From Falsigemmobacter faecalis (GTDB taxonomy: Bacteria > Pseudomonadota > Alphaproteobacteria > Rhodobacterales > Rhodobacteraceae), in NCBI RefSeq assembly GCF_003863335.1, contig NZ_RRAZ01000006.1, positions 104,331-168,330 on the forward strand: 64,000 nucleotides of DNA, read 5' to 3'. Positions 18,709 through 27,363 of this stretch are shown one piece after another. Below the pieces are notes generated by a model, which was given only the letters and a program-made list of their open reading frames with translations, was not told the origin of the DNA and ran no database searches. The position numbers were made by a program, and so were the translations under genes. Position 1 is the first letter of the stretch. Each line of letters starts with the position of its first letter.

Positions 18709-20070
18709 ATGCTGAAAGATCTTAAAATTTCCGGGCTGGTCGCCGCGAGCGCGCTGATCTTAGGCGGTCTTCCCGCCCTTGCACAGGATGCCCCCGCCGC
18801 CGCTGAAGCCGTGGCGGCTGTGGCGGTGGAAACCCCGACCGATATGGTCTTCATCATGAACTCGCTGATCATGATGCTGGGCGGGATCCTGGTCTTCTGG
18901 ATGGCGGCCGGTTTCGCCATGCTGGAAGCCGGTCTGGTGCGTTCCAAAAACGTCACCATGCAGCTGCTGAAGAACGTCTCGATGTTCGCCCTGGCCTGCT
19001 TTGCCTATTACATCATCGGCTATTCGATCATGTATCCGGGCGATGACTGGACCATTGCCGGCATCTTCGGCAAATTCGGTGCCGCAGCGCTGGAAGCCGT
19101 TGGCCTGTCGCGTGATGCGGCGGATGCCTATGATTATGCCTCGACCTCTTCGGATTTCTTCTTCCAGGTCATGTTCTGCGCCACCGCCGCCTCGATCGTC
19201 TCGGGCACTGTGGCGGAGCGGATCAAACTCTGGCCCTTCCTCGTCTTCACCCTGGTGCTCGCCATTGCGATCTACCCGGTGCAGGGCTCGTGGAAATGGG
19301 GCGGTGGCTTCCTTGATGAAGCGGGCTTCCTCGACTTCGCAGGCTCGACCCTTGTGCACTCGGTGGGCGGCTGGGCGGCTCTGACCGGTGCGCTGATCGT
19401 CGGTCCGCGTCTGGGCAAATATAAAGACGGCCGCGTCACCGCTTTCCCGGGTTCGAACCTGCCGCTGGCGCTGCTGGGCACGTTTATCCTCTGGATGGGC
19501 TGGTTTGGCTTCAACGGGGCCTCGCAGCTGGCGCTTTCCTCGGTGGGGGATGCTGCGGATGTCGGCCGCGTGATGGCCAATACCAATGCTGCTGCCGTCG
19601 GTGGTGCGATTGCCGCGCTGATCCTGACGCAGCTGGTGTTCAAAAAGGTCGATCTGACCATGGTGCTGAACGGTGCGCTGGCCGGCCTCGTGTCGATCAC
19701 CGCAGAGCCGCTGACCCCGGGTCTGGGTTCGGCCACGCTGATCGGTGCCGTGGGTGGCGCGCTGGTGGTCTTCCTGGTGCCGCTGCTGGATAAGTTCAAA
19801 ATCGATGACGTGGTCGGTGCGATCCCGGTTCACCTGGGCGCTGGTATCTGGGGCACCATTGCGGTGGTCTTCACCAACCCCGATGCCTCGCTCTTTGTGC
19901 AGCTGAAGGGCATCGTGATCATCGGTCTCTTTGTGATCGTCACCTCGGCCATCGCCTGGCTGGTCATCAAAGCGGTCATGGGTCTGCGCCCGAGCGCGGA
20001 AGATGAGATCAACGGTCTGGATAAGTCGGAGCTGGGCATGGAAGCCTATCCGGAATTCACCAACCGCTGA
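18709..20070 (+). CDS. amtB: Ammonium transporter AmtB
   Basis: A trimeric ammonium channel of the Amt/Rh family, 453 residues. A cleavable signal peptide (MLKDLKISGLVAASALILGG..ALAQD) precedes 11 expected membrane helices. Family landmarks are GFAMLEAGLVRSKN near 66-79, the pore histidine region STLVHSVGGWAAL near 217, and DVVGAIPVHLGAGIWG near 365. The C-terminal cytoplasmic tail that contacts GlnK is present. It is co-transcribed with glnK and followed by a strong terminator. Confidence 0.96.
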   Translation: MLKDLKISGLVAASALILGGLPALAQDAPAAAEAVAAVAVETPTDMVFIMNSLIMMLGGILVFWMAAGFAMLEAGLVRSKNVTMQLLKNVSMFALACFAYYIIGYSIMYPGDDWTIAGIFGKFGAAALEAVGLSRDAADAYDYASTSSDFFFQVMFCATAASIVSGTVAERIKLWPFLVFTLVLAIAIYPVQGSWKWGGGFLDEAGFLDFAGSTLVHSVGGWAALTGALIVGPRLGKYKDGRVTAFPGSNLPLALLGTFILWMGWFGFNGASQLALSSVGDAADVGRVMANTNAAAVGGAIAALILTQLVFKKVDLTMVLNGALAGLVSITAEPLTPGLGSATLIGAVGGALVVFLVPLLDKFKIDDVVGAIPVHLGAGIWGTIAVVFTNPDASLFVQLKGIVIIGLFVIVTSAIAWLVIKAVMGLRPSAEDEINGLDKSELGMEAYPEFTNR

Positions 20071-20087
20071 TCTGAAAAATGGATCTG

Positions 20088-20123
20088 AAAAGCCCCGGGT
20101 GCATCAGGCATCCGGGGCTTTTT
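20088..20123 (+). terminator. Rho-independent terminator of glnK-amtB
   Basis: AAAAGCCCCGG and CCGGGGCTTTTT form a GC stem with an inner GTGC/GCAT extension, followed by a T-run. It begins 18 bp after the amtB stop codon. Confidence 0.88.
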
Positions 20124-20142
20124 GCTGCCCGGTTGCAAAGAT

Positions 20143-20164
20143 GAGTATTTGGGAAAAGCCAAAG
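20143..20164 (+). repeat. Dispersed intergenic repeat, copy A (core only)
   Basis: The core GAGTATTTGGGAAAAGCCAAAG is present without the GC hairpin found in other copies. It lies between the amtB and purK terminators. The other copies are at 29115, 32512, 57356 (minus) and 57838. Confidence 0.6.
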
Positions 20165-20165
20165 C

Positions 20166-20200
20166 AAAAGGCGCGCCCGGTGGCAGGGGCGCGCCTTTTT
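20166..20200 (-). terminator. Bidirectional terminator downstream of purK
   Basis: AAAAGGCGCGCC (20166-20177) and GGCGCGCCTTTTT (20188-20200) form a perfect stem with T-runs on both strands. It ends 18 bp from the purK stop codon. Confidence 0.82.
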
Positions 20201-20217
20201 GTCAGTGCCGGGCCAGA

Positions 20218-21291
20218 TCAGCTGCGCGGTTTGACGCGGTTGATATGGGCCATTTTGCGGCCCGGGCGGGCCTCGGCTTTGCCGTAGAGATGGAGGGCAG
20301 TGCCGGGCTCGCGGGCGTAGTCAGCGAGGCGGGTGATATCCTCGCCGATCAGGTTTTCCATCACCACATCGGAATGGCGGCTGCCATCGCCGAGCGGCCA
20401 GCCGGTCACGGCGCGGATATGTTGTTCAAACTGATCGACCGCGCAGCCGTTCTGCGTCCAGTGGCCGGAGTTATGCACGCGCGGGGCGATTTCATTGACC
20501 AGAAGGCCCTGAGGCGTGACGAAAAGCTCTACCCCCATGACGCCGGTGTAATCAAGCGCATTGAGGATGCGGGCCGCGATCAGCACCGCGTCCTGGCGCT
20601 GCGCCGGGCGCAGGCTGGCGGGGACGGTGGTGCTGTGGAGGATGCCTTCGCGGTGGATATTCTCACCCGGATCATAGGCGGAGACCTGGCCATCAAGGCC
20701 CCGGGCAGCGATGACCGAGACCTCATGGGTGAAATGGACGAAGCCTTCGAGCACGGCAGGCGCGCCCTGCATGGCTTCAAAAGCGGCCTCAGCGTCGGAG
20801 GCGTCGCGCAGGCGGGCCTGGCCCTTGCCGTCATAGCCGAGGCGGGTGGTTTTCAGGATGGAAGGCGCGCCGATTTTGGCGACGGCGGCGGCCATATCGG
20901 CGGCGGTTTCAACCGGGGCCCAGGGGGCGGTGGTGAGGCCGAGATCATTGAGGAAAGTTTTCTCTGCCACCCGGTCCTGGCTGACGGCCAGAGCGCGGCG
21001 GCCCGGGCGGATCGGCTTCAGGCTTTCGAGCAGATCAAGCGCGGAGGTGGGGATATTCTCAAACTCATAGGTGATGACATCCACGGCCCCGGCGAAGGCC
21101 TGCAGGGCGGCGGCATCCTCATAGGAGGCCGTGGTCAGCGCATGGGCCACGTCGGCGGCGGGGGGATTGGCGGCGGGCTCATAGATGTGGGTTTTATAGC
21201 CCAGTCGCGCGGCAGCCACGGCGAGCATCCGCCCGAGCTGTCCTCCGCCGAGGATCCCGATCACTGCACCGGTGGGAAGCGGCATGGTCAT
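20218..21291 (-). CDS. purK: N5-carboxyaminoimidazole ribonucleotide synthase
   Basis: An ATP-grasp enzyme of purine synthesis that carboxylates AIR to N5-CAIR using ATP and bicarbonate. The 357 residues begin the family block with GAVIGILGGGQLGRMLA. The ATP-grasp core shows PSILKTTRLGYDGKGQ and VNEIAPRVHNSGHWTQNGC, the most characteristic PurK motif. The ATG at 21291 was chosen; a GTG three codons upstream and an ATG two codons downstream are alternatives. It follows purE on the same strand with a 51-bp gap; purE converts its product. Confidence 0.95.
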   Translation of the reverse strand: MTMPLPTGAVIGILGGGQLGRMLAVAAARLGYKTHIYEPAANPPAADVAHALTTASYEDAAALQAFAGAVDVITYEFENIPTSALDLLESLKPIRPGRRALAVSQDRVAEKTFLNDLGLTTAPWAPVETAADMAAAVAKIGAPSILKTTRLGYDGKGQARLRDASDAEAAFEAMQGAPAVLEGFVHFTHEVSVIAARGLDGQVSAYDPGENIHREGILHSTTVPASLRPAQRQDAVLIAARILNALDYTGVMGVELFVTPQGLLVNEIAPRVHNSGHWTQNGCAVDQFEQHIRAVTGWPLGDGSRHSDVVMENLIGEDITRLADYAREPGTALHLYGKAEARPGRKMAHINRVKPRS

Positions 21292-21342
21292 CTTATGCAC
21301 CTGCCCCCGAATGGCCCGAGGCGCGGCCCCCTGGGGTCAGGG

Positions 21343-21843
21343 TCAGTCGTCGGAGGGCTCATCGGGGATGGAGGCGGAGAGCGCCTCACGCCAGGCGTCC
21401 AGCTTTACAGCCAGAGCCGGATCCGAGATCGCAAGGATCCCTGCCGCCATAAGCCCCGCATTGGCAGCGCCCGCAGCGCCGATGGCCATGGTGGCAACCG
21501 GGAAGCCTTTGGGCATCTGCAGGATCGAATAAAGGCTGTCGACGCCCGAGAGCGCTTTGGTCTGGACCGGCACGCCGATCACCGGCACGCGGGTTTTGGA
21601 GGCCATCATGCCCGGCAGGTGGGCCGCGCCGCCTGCGCCGGCGATGATGACTTTCAGGCCACGGCCTGCGGCCTCTTTGCCATAGGTCCAGAGCCGGTCG
21701 GGCGTGCGGTGTGCCGAGACAATCTTCGCCTCATAGGCAATGCCCAGCTCGTCGAGGATCTTTGCCGCTTCTTTCATGGTCGGCCAGTCGGACTGGCTGC
21801 CCATAATGATGCCCACTTCAATGGCTTTGTTCATATCGCTCAT
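21343..21843 (-). CDS. purE: N5-carboxyaminoimidazole ribonucleotide mutase
   Basis: Rearranges N5-CAIR, the product of PurK, into CAIR in purine synthesis. The 166 residues contain the class I PurE signature: [14 protein letters not shown] near 10-23, VSAHRTPDR near 43-51, and [17 protein letters not shown] near 66-82. The start has GGAGGG four bases upstream. It lies directly upstream of purK, forming the usual purEK pair. Confidence 0.96.
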   Translation of the reverse strand: MSDMNKAIEVGIIMGSQSDWPTMKEAAKILDELGIAYEAKIVSAHRTPDRLWTYGKEAAGRGLKVIIAGAGGAAHLPGMMASKTRVPVIGVPVQTKALSGVDSLYSILQMPKGFPVATMAIGAAGAANAGLMAAGILAISDPALAVKLDAWREALSASIPDEPSDD

Positions 21844-21921
21844 CAGACCCTCCGCGGCGTCAGCGCCGCATAGCCTGCCACGCCCGTCAGGGCAAGGCGC
21901 GGCGCGGTGCAGAGAGGGATT

Positions 21922-22140
21922 TCAGGCAATGATATCGGGGATCAGCCGGTCACTGATGACGGCGATCTGATCTTTCAGGCAGAGCTTTTGCTTTTTCAGG
22001 CGGCGCAGGGTCAGCTGATCGGCGCGGCCCGATTGCTCAAGGGCGAGGATCGCGGCGTCCATATCGCGGTGCTCACGCTGCAGAAGTCCAAGGCGGACCT
22101 GCAAAACATCTTCCTGGCTCATCTCAGCGGGGATGCTCAT
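21922..22140 (-). CDS. YdcH family (DUF465) small protein
   Basis: A 72-residue acidic/basic coiled-coil protein of unknown function. The start MSIPAEMSQEDVLQVRL and the body (LGLLQREHRDMDAAI, then LRRLKKQKLCLKDQI) are typical of DUF465. The ORF is open upstream to 22269 but that part has no coding character. It sits 78 bp upstream of purE on the same strand, where this family is often found in Rhodobacterales, and divergent to hsp20. Confidence 0.85.
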   Translation of the reverse strand: MSIPAEMSQEDVLQVRLGLLQREHRDMDAAILALEQSGRADQLTLRRLKKQKLCLKDQIAVISDRLIPDIIA

Positions 22141-22242
22141 CGGGGGCCTTCCAAAGTGAATCACGCCTCTTCGGCGCAACCATAGCGGAAAGGGGCCTCT
22201 GCGGGAAGGCCATGCGCCTTTGGCTTTGCGCTGCGGCAAGGG

Positions 22243-22271
22243 GTTGTTGCAGGCCGACGCGCGCCCCATAT
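22243..22271 (+). promoter_or_regulatory. Candidate RpoH (sigma-32) promoter of hsp20
   Basis: A -10 element CCCCATAT (22264-22271) matches the heat-shock consensus CCCCATNT exactly. A TTG-containing -35 (GTTGTTG, 22243-22249) lies 14 bp upstream. The predicted transcript starts near 22278, about 60 bases before the hsp20 ATG. Confidence 0.55.
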
Positions 22272-22282
22272 TAAACTCTGAC

Positions 22283-22332
22283 GGGCCGGCCGGTGACCGG
22301 CGGCCTGCGATATGTCGCTTGCTTCAAGGGCA
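22283..22332 (+). promoter_or_regulatory. Structured 5' leader of hsp20, possible RNA thermometer
   Basis: A GCCGG-TGA-CCGGC hairpin is followed by CTTG-CTT-CAAG (22318-22328), which pairs part of the AAGGG ribosome site just before the ATG. The TTGCT element resembles that of ROSE thermometers, but the full ROSE pattern is not present. Confidence 0.35.
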
Positions 22333-22337
22333 TCGGA

Positions 22338-22751
22338 ATGACGACGAAAAGTTTCGGGGGATATCCCTTCCTCCTTGGGTTTGAGCAGCTGGAACGGCTG
22401 GTGGAACGCACGGCGAAAAGTTCAGGCGACGGCTATCCGCCGTTCAATATTGAACGCCTGGGCGAGCATGACTACCGCATCACCCTGGCCGTGGCAGGCT
22501 TTCGGGAGGCGGAGTTGCAGATCACCGTCGAAGACCGTCAGCTGGTGATTCGCGGCCGTCAGGACGAGGGGCCTGAGCAGCGGGTTTTTCTGCACCGCGG
22601 GATCGCCGCGCGGCAGTTCCAGCGCAGTTTCGTGCTGGCGGAAGGGGTGGAGGTCGCGGGTGCGAGGCTGGAGAACGGTCTTTTGCACGTCGATCTGAAA
22701 CGCTCGGTCCCCGATGTGGTGGTACAGCAGATCCGGATCGTAACGGCCTGA
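22338..22751 (+). CDS. Hsp20/IbpA family small heat-shock protein
   Basis: An ATP-independent holdase that binds unfolded proteins under stress. The 137-residue protein has a short N-terminal arm (YPFLLGFEQLERLVERTAKS) and an alpha-crystallin domain (about 38-130) with YRITLAVAGFREAELQITVEDRQLVIRG, as in class A alphaproteobacterial sHSPs. The C-terminal IxI anchor appears as QIRIV. The ATG was chosen over an upstream GTG at 22293. A heat-shock type promoter and a structured leader precede it, and the DUF1150 gene follows 53 bp downstream. Confidence 0.92.
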   Translation: MTTKSFGGYPFLLGFEQLERLVERTAKSSGDGYPPFNIERLGEHDYRITLAVAGFREAELQITVEDRQLVIRGRQDEGPEQRVFLHRGIAARQFQRSFVLAEGVEVAGARLENGLLHVDLKRSVPDVVVQQIRIVTA

Positions 22752-22804
22752 TCCGGCGAAGCGCCTTCCCTGCCTGTTAAGAGAGCGCCTGAAAGGAGAC
22801 GATC

Positions 22805-23032
22805 ATGAACCATCCCTATTCCTTCGGCCCGGAGAAAGGCGATAAAATCGTCTATATCCGCGAGGTTGCCGTGGCGGATCTCCCCGATGAGGTGCGCGAG
22901 CAGGTTCCCGGAGTCGATGTCCTTTACTCTGTGCACAGCCCCGATGGTGAGCGGCTGGCCCTGGTGAAGGACCGCAGTCTGGCCTTTACCCTTGCGCGTG
23001 AGCATGAGTTCGCGCCGGTCAGCGTGCACTGA
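22805..23032 (+). CDS. DUF1150 family small protein
   Basis: A 75-residue protein of unknown function, restricted as far as I know to alphaproteobacteria and usually next to an Hsp20 gene. The conserved pattern is visible: IVYIREVAVADLPDEVREQV, then LYSVHSPDGERLALVKDRSLAFTLAREHEFAPVSVH, which runs to the C-terminus. The start follows AAAGGAG. It is probably co-transcribed with hsp20 and co-induced by heat; a holdase-related role is only inferred from context. Confidence 0.85.
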   Translation: MNHPYSFGPEKGDKIVYIREVAVADLPDEVREQVPGVDVLYSVHSPDGERLALVKDRSLAFTLAREHEFAPVSVH

Positions 23033-23068
23033 AGATTTTGCGGCCCCGGCGACCTGTCGGGGCCGTGC

Positions 23069-23845
23069 TTATTCGCCTTTCAGCGCCTCTGTGCCAAGCG
23101 CTGCAAGGCGGCGTGAGGCCTCAAGAAAGTCGAGGTTCGGCTCAAAGCTACCGTGGTGCAGAAAATTCAGCACCTGCACGATGACGAGGGGCGAATTCAT
23201 CAGGAAGGTATGGGTGACAGGCAGCGTCAGATGCGCGGCCATGCCCGCAACTTTCGTGCTTTCCACCGACACTTTCCCGTCGTTTTCCGCACCGATCAGC
23301 GCGGAGTAAAGCGGGTTCAGCGAGCGGCTGCCCGCAATCACTCCGAGCGGAAAATCCACGGGTGGCAGGCGGTTGGGCAGGGATCGCGGGCCGGTGCCCA
23401 GCTCCATCCCGGCGGGGCCGTTCAGCCGGGAAAAGCCCGGCACGGTGCCCAGCTTATCAACCAGTTCAGAGCCTTTGTTCGGCGGGGCCAGCATGACCGT
23501 ACGGCCGAGATTCTTCGGGCGGTGCTGTGTGAGCCAGAGCCGCAGCAGAATGCCGCCCATGGAATGGGTCACGAAATGCACCCTGCCCCGTCCCTCACAT
23601 TCCGCCACCGCAGGGCCAACCCAGCCGCCCGCCAGGGCCGAGACGCTGCCCGCCGTTGAGGGATAGCCCGAGTTCACCACATAATAGCCGCTCGCCTCCA
23701 GCGCGGCCTGCATTACCAGCATCGAGACCTCCGTGCGCGCAAGCCCGTGCAACAGGACCACGCAGTCGCCCGGCTGTGCGGCCGTATCGGCCAGTGCCCC
23801 CGCCGGGGCGAGGGCAAACGTGACGGCGGTGAGAAGCTTTTTCAT
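23069..23845 (-). CDS. Secreted alpha/beta-hydrolase (lipase-like)
   Basis: A 258-residue protein with a signal peptide (MKKLLTAVTFALAPAGALADT). The oxyanion region is VVLLHGLART near 29-38, and the nucleophile elbow is THSMGG with Ser95. An APPNKGSE segment near 119 is seen in lipases and PGAP1-like hydrolases. The catalytic acid is probably the Asp in the GAENDGKVSVES region near 195, with a His in the LPVTHTFLM segment near 218. It should act in the periplasm on an ester or lipid substrate that I cannot name. It stands alone, divergent from a Nudix gene. Confidence 0.8.
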   Translation of the reverse strand: MKKLLTAVTFALAPAGALADTAAQPGDCVVLLHGLARTEVSMLVMQAALEASGYYVVNSGYPSTAGSVSALAGGWVGPAVAECEGRGRVHFVTHSMGGILLRLWLTQHRPKNLGRTVMLAPPNKGSELVDKLGTVPGFSRLNGPAGMELGTGPRSLPNRLPPVDFPLGVIAGSRSLNPLYSALIGAENDGKVSVESTKVAGMAAHLTLPVTHTFLMNSPLVIVQVLNFLHHGSFEPNLDFLEASRRLAALGTEALKGE

Positions 23846-23927
23846 AGCCTGAGACTGATCCTGTCTGTGCGCGCCCGCAAGTCACTTGCGGCTCGACAGC
23901 GCCCCGGCGGCAGGCGAGAACTGGCTT

Positions 23928-24377
23928 ATGAAACCACGCCCGCCCCGCCTTGCCGTCCGCGCCGTCATTTTACAGCAGGATCGCCTGCTGATCGTGAATG
24001 CTTATCCGCCCGGGGGGACGGAATTGTGGTGTGCCCCCGGCGGAGGGGCAGAGCCGCACAGCTCTCTGCATGAGAACCTTGCGCGCGAGGTCTTTGAGGA
24101 AACCGGGCTGCATGTGCGGGTCGGTGCGCCCTGCCTGATCAATGAGTTTCACGACCCCGAGCGCGGGTTTCACCAGGTCGATCTTTATTTCCGCTGCGAA
24201 ATCCTGGCGGGCGCGCTGGATGAGGCCTGGGTGGACCCTGAGGCCATTGTCACCCGCCGCCGCTTTGTCAGCCGCGATGAGCTGGCCGGTCTGCCTCATA
24301 AGCCTGACAGCCTTGCCGCCGTGGCCTGGGGGGATGAGGGGATCTCTTACGACCCCCTCGAACTGCTGATCCGCTGA
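23928..24377 (+). CDS. NUDIX hydrolase
   Basis: A 149-residue member of the Nudix family, which cleaves nucleoside diphosphates linked to another group. The Nudix box lies near residues 37-60 as GGGAEP..REVFEETGL. The catalytic REVFEE helix is intact, but the first Glu of the canonical GX5E is replaced by Ser. The C-terminal RRFVSRDELAGLP is typical of mobile YjhB-like members. The ATG at 23928 was chosen over a TTG 14 codons upstream. It converges on ubiB with a 3-bp gap. The substrate is unknown. Confidence 0.82.
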   Translation: MKPRPPRLAVRAVILQQDRLLIVNAYPPGGTELWCAPGGGAEPHSSLHENLAREVFEETGLHVRVGAPCLINEFHDPERGFHQVDLYFRCEILAGALDEAWVDPEAIVTRRRFVSRDELAGLPHKPDSLAAVAWGDEGISYDPLELLIR

Positions 24378-24380
24378 GGC

Positions 24381-25931
24381 TCAGAGGAATTTCGCAAAGC
24401 AGACGCCCAGCGCCACCCCGGCGAGAGCCAGCGTGCCGCCGCCCATCATCTGCATGAACCCGCTGTTGCGGGGACGGCGCGGCGGGGCAAAGCGGCGCTC
24501 TTCCTCTGCGGCCTGGCGGCGCAGCGCGGCATCGGCCATGGCCGGAAGCCGCGGACCAAAGCGCGACAGCACCCGCGCGGTGCGCATCAGATCACGCACC
24601 ACCGCCTTCGGCCCGATGCTCGAGCGGATGTAGTCTTCCACCACCGGACGCGCGACATCCCAGATATTGATATGCGGATCGAGGGTGCGGGCCACGCCTT
24701 CCACCACCACCATGGTGCGCTGCAGAAGGATCAGCTCGGTCCGGGTTTCCATGCCGAACCGCTCGGTCACCTCAAAGAGATAGGCCAGCAGGCGTGCCAT
24801 GGAGATACGGGTCGCATCCATGCCGAAGATCGGCTCGCCCACCACCCGCAGGGCGGAGGCGAATTCGTCGATATCGCGGTCGGCGGGCACGTAACCGGCC
24901 TCAAAATGCACCTCCGCCACCCGGCGGTAGTCGCGCTTGATGAAGCCAAACAGGATCTCGGCATAGACCCGGCGGGTATATTCATCGAGCCGCCCCATGA
25001 TGCCGAAATCATAGGCGATAATCTCGCCCTGAAGATCGACCTTCAGGTTGCCCTGGTGCATGTCCGCATGGAAATAGCCGTCGCGCAGCGCATGGCTGAG
25101 GAAAAGCTGCAGCACCCGCGCCGCCAGCGCCTGACGATCGAGGCCCGCCGCATCGATCGAGGCGGTATCGGCAAGGCTCATCCCTTCGACCCAGTCGAGG
25201 GTCATGACCTGACGGGCCGACAGCTCCCAGATCGGGCGGGGCACGCGGAAACCTGCATCCTTGCCGGTATTGGCGGCAAATTCAGCCGCCGCGGCACTTT
25301 CAAGGCGCAGATCAAGCTCCGCCTGCACCACGCTGTCGAAATGCGCCACCACATCCGTGGGCCGCAGGCGGCGCGAGAAGGGCGCAAGACGCTCCATCCA
25401 GGTCGCCGCCAGATAGAAGGCGTCGATGTCCTTGCGGAAGGCTTTGGCGATGCCGGGGCGCAGCACTTTGACGGCCACTTCCTGCCCCGTCTCGCGCAGA
25501 CGGGCGCGGTGGACCTGGGCGATGGAGGCCGCGGCCACCGGCTCGGAGAACTCAGAGAAGGTCTCCTCAACCGAGACCCCCAGATCGATCCCGATGATGC
25601 GGCGGGCCTCTGCGGTCGGGAACGGCGGCAGGCGGTCCTGCAGCATTTTCAGCTGCTGCGCCAGTTCCGGCCCCACCACATCGGGGCGGGTCGAAAGGAT
25701 CTGGCCGAATTTGATATAGGCCGGGCCCAGCGCGGTGATGGCGCGGGTGGCGGGCGGCAGGCTTTCATCGCCCTTCAGCCCCAGCCACTTAAAGGGCCAG
25801 CCTAAGAGACGCGCCGCCATCCGCAGCGCGGGCGGTGCCTCCACAGCCTCCAGCAGGACAGAGGCCGCGCCGGTGCGCTCCATGGTGGCTGCCGTGCGGA
25901 TCAGCCGCCAGATATTGTGAGGTCCGCGCAT
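24381..25931 (-). CDS. ubiB: Ubiquinone biosynthesis ATPase/kinase-like protein UbiB
   Basis: An atypical protein-kinase-like ATPase needed for ubiquinone synthesis. It has 516 residues. The UbiB-specific KxGQ motif is KFGQ at 74-77 in YIKFGQILSTRPD. The Ala-rich loop replacing the kinase glycine loop is AAASIAQVHRA near 132-142. The catalytic region reads HADMHQGNLKVD and DFGIMGR near 295-325. The C-terminus is a hydrophobic anchor (LALAGVALGVCFAKFL). It starts 3 bp after the ubiE stop and is therefore almost certainly in one operon with it. Confidence 0.95.
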   Translation of the reverse strand: MRGPHNIWRLIRTAATMERTGAASVLLEAVEAPPALRMAARLLGWPFKWLGLKGDESLPPATRAITALGPAYIKFGQILSTRPDVVGPELAQQLKMLQDRLPPFPTAEARRIIGIDLGVSVEETFSEFSEPVAAASIAQVHRARLRETGQEVAVKVLRPGIAKAFRKDIDAFYLAATWMERLAPFSRRLRPTDVVAHFDSVVQAELDLRLESAAAAEFAANTGKDAGFRVPRPIWELSARQVMTLDWVEGMSLADTASIDAAGLDRQALAARVLQLFLSHALRDGYFHADMHQGNLKVDLQGEIIAYDFGIMGRLDEYTRRVYAEILFGFIKRDYRRVAEVHFEAGYVPADRDIDEFASALRVVGEPIFGMDATRISMARLLAYLFEVTERFGMETRTELILLQRTMVVVEGVARTLDPHINIWDVARPVVEDYIRSSIGPKAVVRDLMRTARVLSRFGPRLPAMADAALRRQAAEEERRFAPPRRPRNSGFMQMMGGGTLALAGVALGVCFAKFL

Positions 25932-25934
25932 GAC

Positions 25935-26687
25935 TTAAATTTTCCAGCCGGAATGCAGCGCCGCAATGCCCATGGTCATATTGCGATATTTCACCTGCTC
26001 AAAGCCCGCGGTGCGGATCATGGCGGCGAAAGCCTCCTGATCCGGGAACTGACGGATCGATTCAACCAGATATTGGTAGCTGTCGCGATCGCCCGTTACC
26101 ACTTTGCCCATCGGCGGGATGATATTGAAGGAATACCAGTCGTAAACCTTTTGCATCATATCATTTGGGATCTGGCTGAATTCCAGCACCATCAGACGGC
26201 CACCCGGGCGCAGCACGCGGTAAGCCTCTTTCAGCGCATCGGGGATCCGGGTCACGTTGCGGATGCCAAAGCTGATCGTATAGGTGTCAAAGCTGTTGTC
26301 GGGGAAGGGCAGCGCCATGGCGTCGCCCACCACCCAGTCCAGACGCTCTGAGAGATTGCCCGCCTCTGCGCGCTGACGGCCCGCGATCAGCATCTGCTCG
26401 GTCATATCGCAGACCACGGCTGAGCTGCCCTTTGCGCGCTCAAGGAAGCGGAAGGCCACATCCCCGGTGCCGCCCGCGACATCCAAAAGCCGCTGACCGG
26501 GGCGCGGGGCCAGCCAGTCCATCATGGCGTCTTTCCAGATCCGATGGATCGAAAAGCTCATCAGATCGTTCATTACGTCATATTTCGACGCCACGGACGT
26601 GAAGACCTCATGGACCATGCCGGCCTTCTCGGACTCCTTTACGTCGCGAAATCCGAAATGCGTTGTTGCCTCGTGTTCGCCCGACAT
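25935..26687 (-). CDS. ubiE: Ubiquinone/menaquinone C-methyltransferase
   Basis: A SAM-dependent methylase that C-methylates the benzoquinol ring in ubiquinone synthesis. The 250-residue protein has both UbiE signatures: [18 protein letters not shown] near 36-53 and [16 protein letters not shown] near 155-170. The SAM loop is [13 protein letters not shown] near 67-79. The start [13 protein letters not shown] follows GAGGA; the ORF is open 30 codons further upstream without family similarity. It precedes ubiB and is divergent to the membrane protein gene. Confidence 0.95.
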   Translation of the reverse strand: MSGEHEATTHFGFRDVKESEKAGMVHEVFTSVASKYDVMNDLMSFSIHRIWKDAMMDWLAPRPGQRLLDVAGGTGDVAFRFLERAKGSSAVVCDMTEQMLIAGRQRAEAGNLSERLDWVVGDAMALPFPDNSFDTYTISFGIRNVTRIPDALKEAYRVLRPGGRLMVLEFSQIPNDMMQKVYDWYSFNIIPPMGKVVTGDRDSYQYLVESIRQFPDQEAFAAMIRTAGFEQVKYRNMTMGIAALHSGWKI

Positions 26688-26775
26688 GCCGCGTCCTCGC
26701 CCGAAATCTGCCTTATCCGGCATATAGCCTCTGAGGGCCGCTTGGAAAACCGGCTTTCGCAAAAGGAGGCCTGAC

Positions 26776-27363
26776 ATGACTGTTATGCCCGCAGTTTCCC
26801 TGAGCCTGCTGGTCCTGGCGCTGCTGGCCTTTGGCCTTTTGCGCAGGAGACGGCTGCATCTGCGCCCTGCCCCCGCGCCCCTCTGGTCGGTGCCCCCGGG
26901 ACAGGCTTACGGGCTTCGCCCGCCGGGCAGCCTGCGCCAGGAGCGGGTGTTGCGCACCTCTGCGGGGATGCGGCGGCTGATTGTGCTGCTGTCGCTGAGC
27001 CTTCTGTTGTCGCTGAGCGCGCTGCAGGATCTGCAGCAAAGCCTTTTGTTCTGGACGGCGGCGGTGCTGCTGGCCGTGGTGATCTGGCAAAGCCTTGCGG
27101 CGCAGACCTGGGAGCTGCGCTTTGATCAGCTGGGCCTGTCCTGGCCTGCCGGACCTGCGGGGCGGCGCGAGGGGCGGATGTGGCGCGAGTTGAGCGGGCT
27201 GAGCCGCGATGACCCTTTGTCGCTGGTGCTGCATTTCGCCGATGGCAGCGCGCTTGTGATCCCCAAACATATTGAAGGCCGCGGAGAATTGCTGCAGATC
27301 GCAGAGCACTGGATCGCCGCTGCGCAAGGATCTGCCTCTGATGCCGGAACTTCCCGAAGTTGA
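26776..27363 (+). CDS. Hypothetical membrane protein
   Basis: I do not recognise this 195-residue protein. It has an excellent ribosome site (AAAAGGAGG six bases before the ATG). It has an N-terminal hydrophobic segment (about 5-22), a basic Arg-rich stretch, two more hydrophobic segments (about 66-82 and 88-110), then a soluble C-terminal part with [11 protein letters not shown] and [19 protein letters not shown]. The layout resembles small PH-domain-like membrane proteins, which is only an impression. Its 3' end overlaps mutM by 23 bp, so the two are probably coupled. Confidence 0.7.
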   Translation: MTVMPAVSLSLLVLALLAFGLLRRRRLHLRPAPAPLWSVPPGQAYGLRPPGSLRQERVLRTSAGMRRLIVLLSLSLLLSLSALQDLQQSLLFWTAAVLLAVVIWQSLAAQTWELRFDQLGLSWPAGPAGRREGRMWRELSGLSRDDPLSLVLHFADGSALVIPKHIEGRGELLQIAEHWIAAAQGSASDAGTSRS

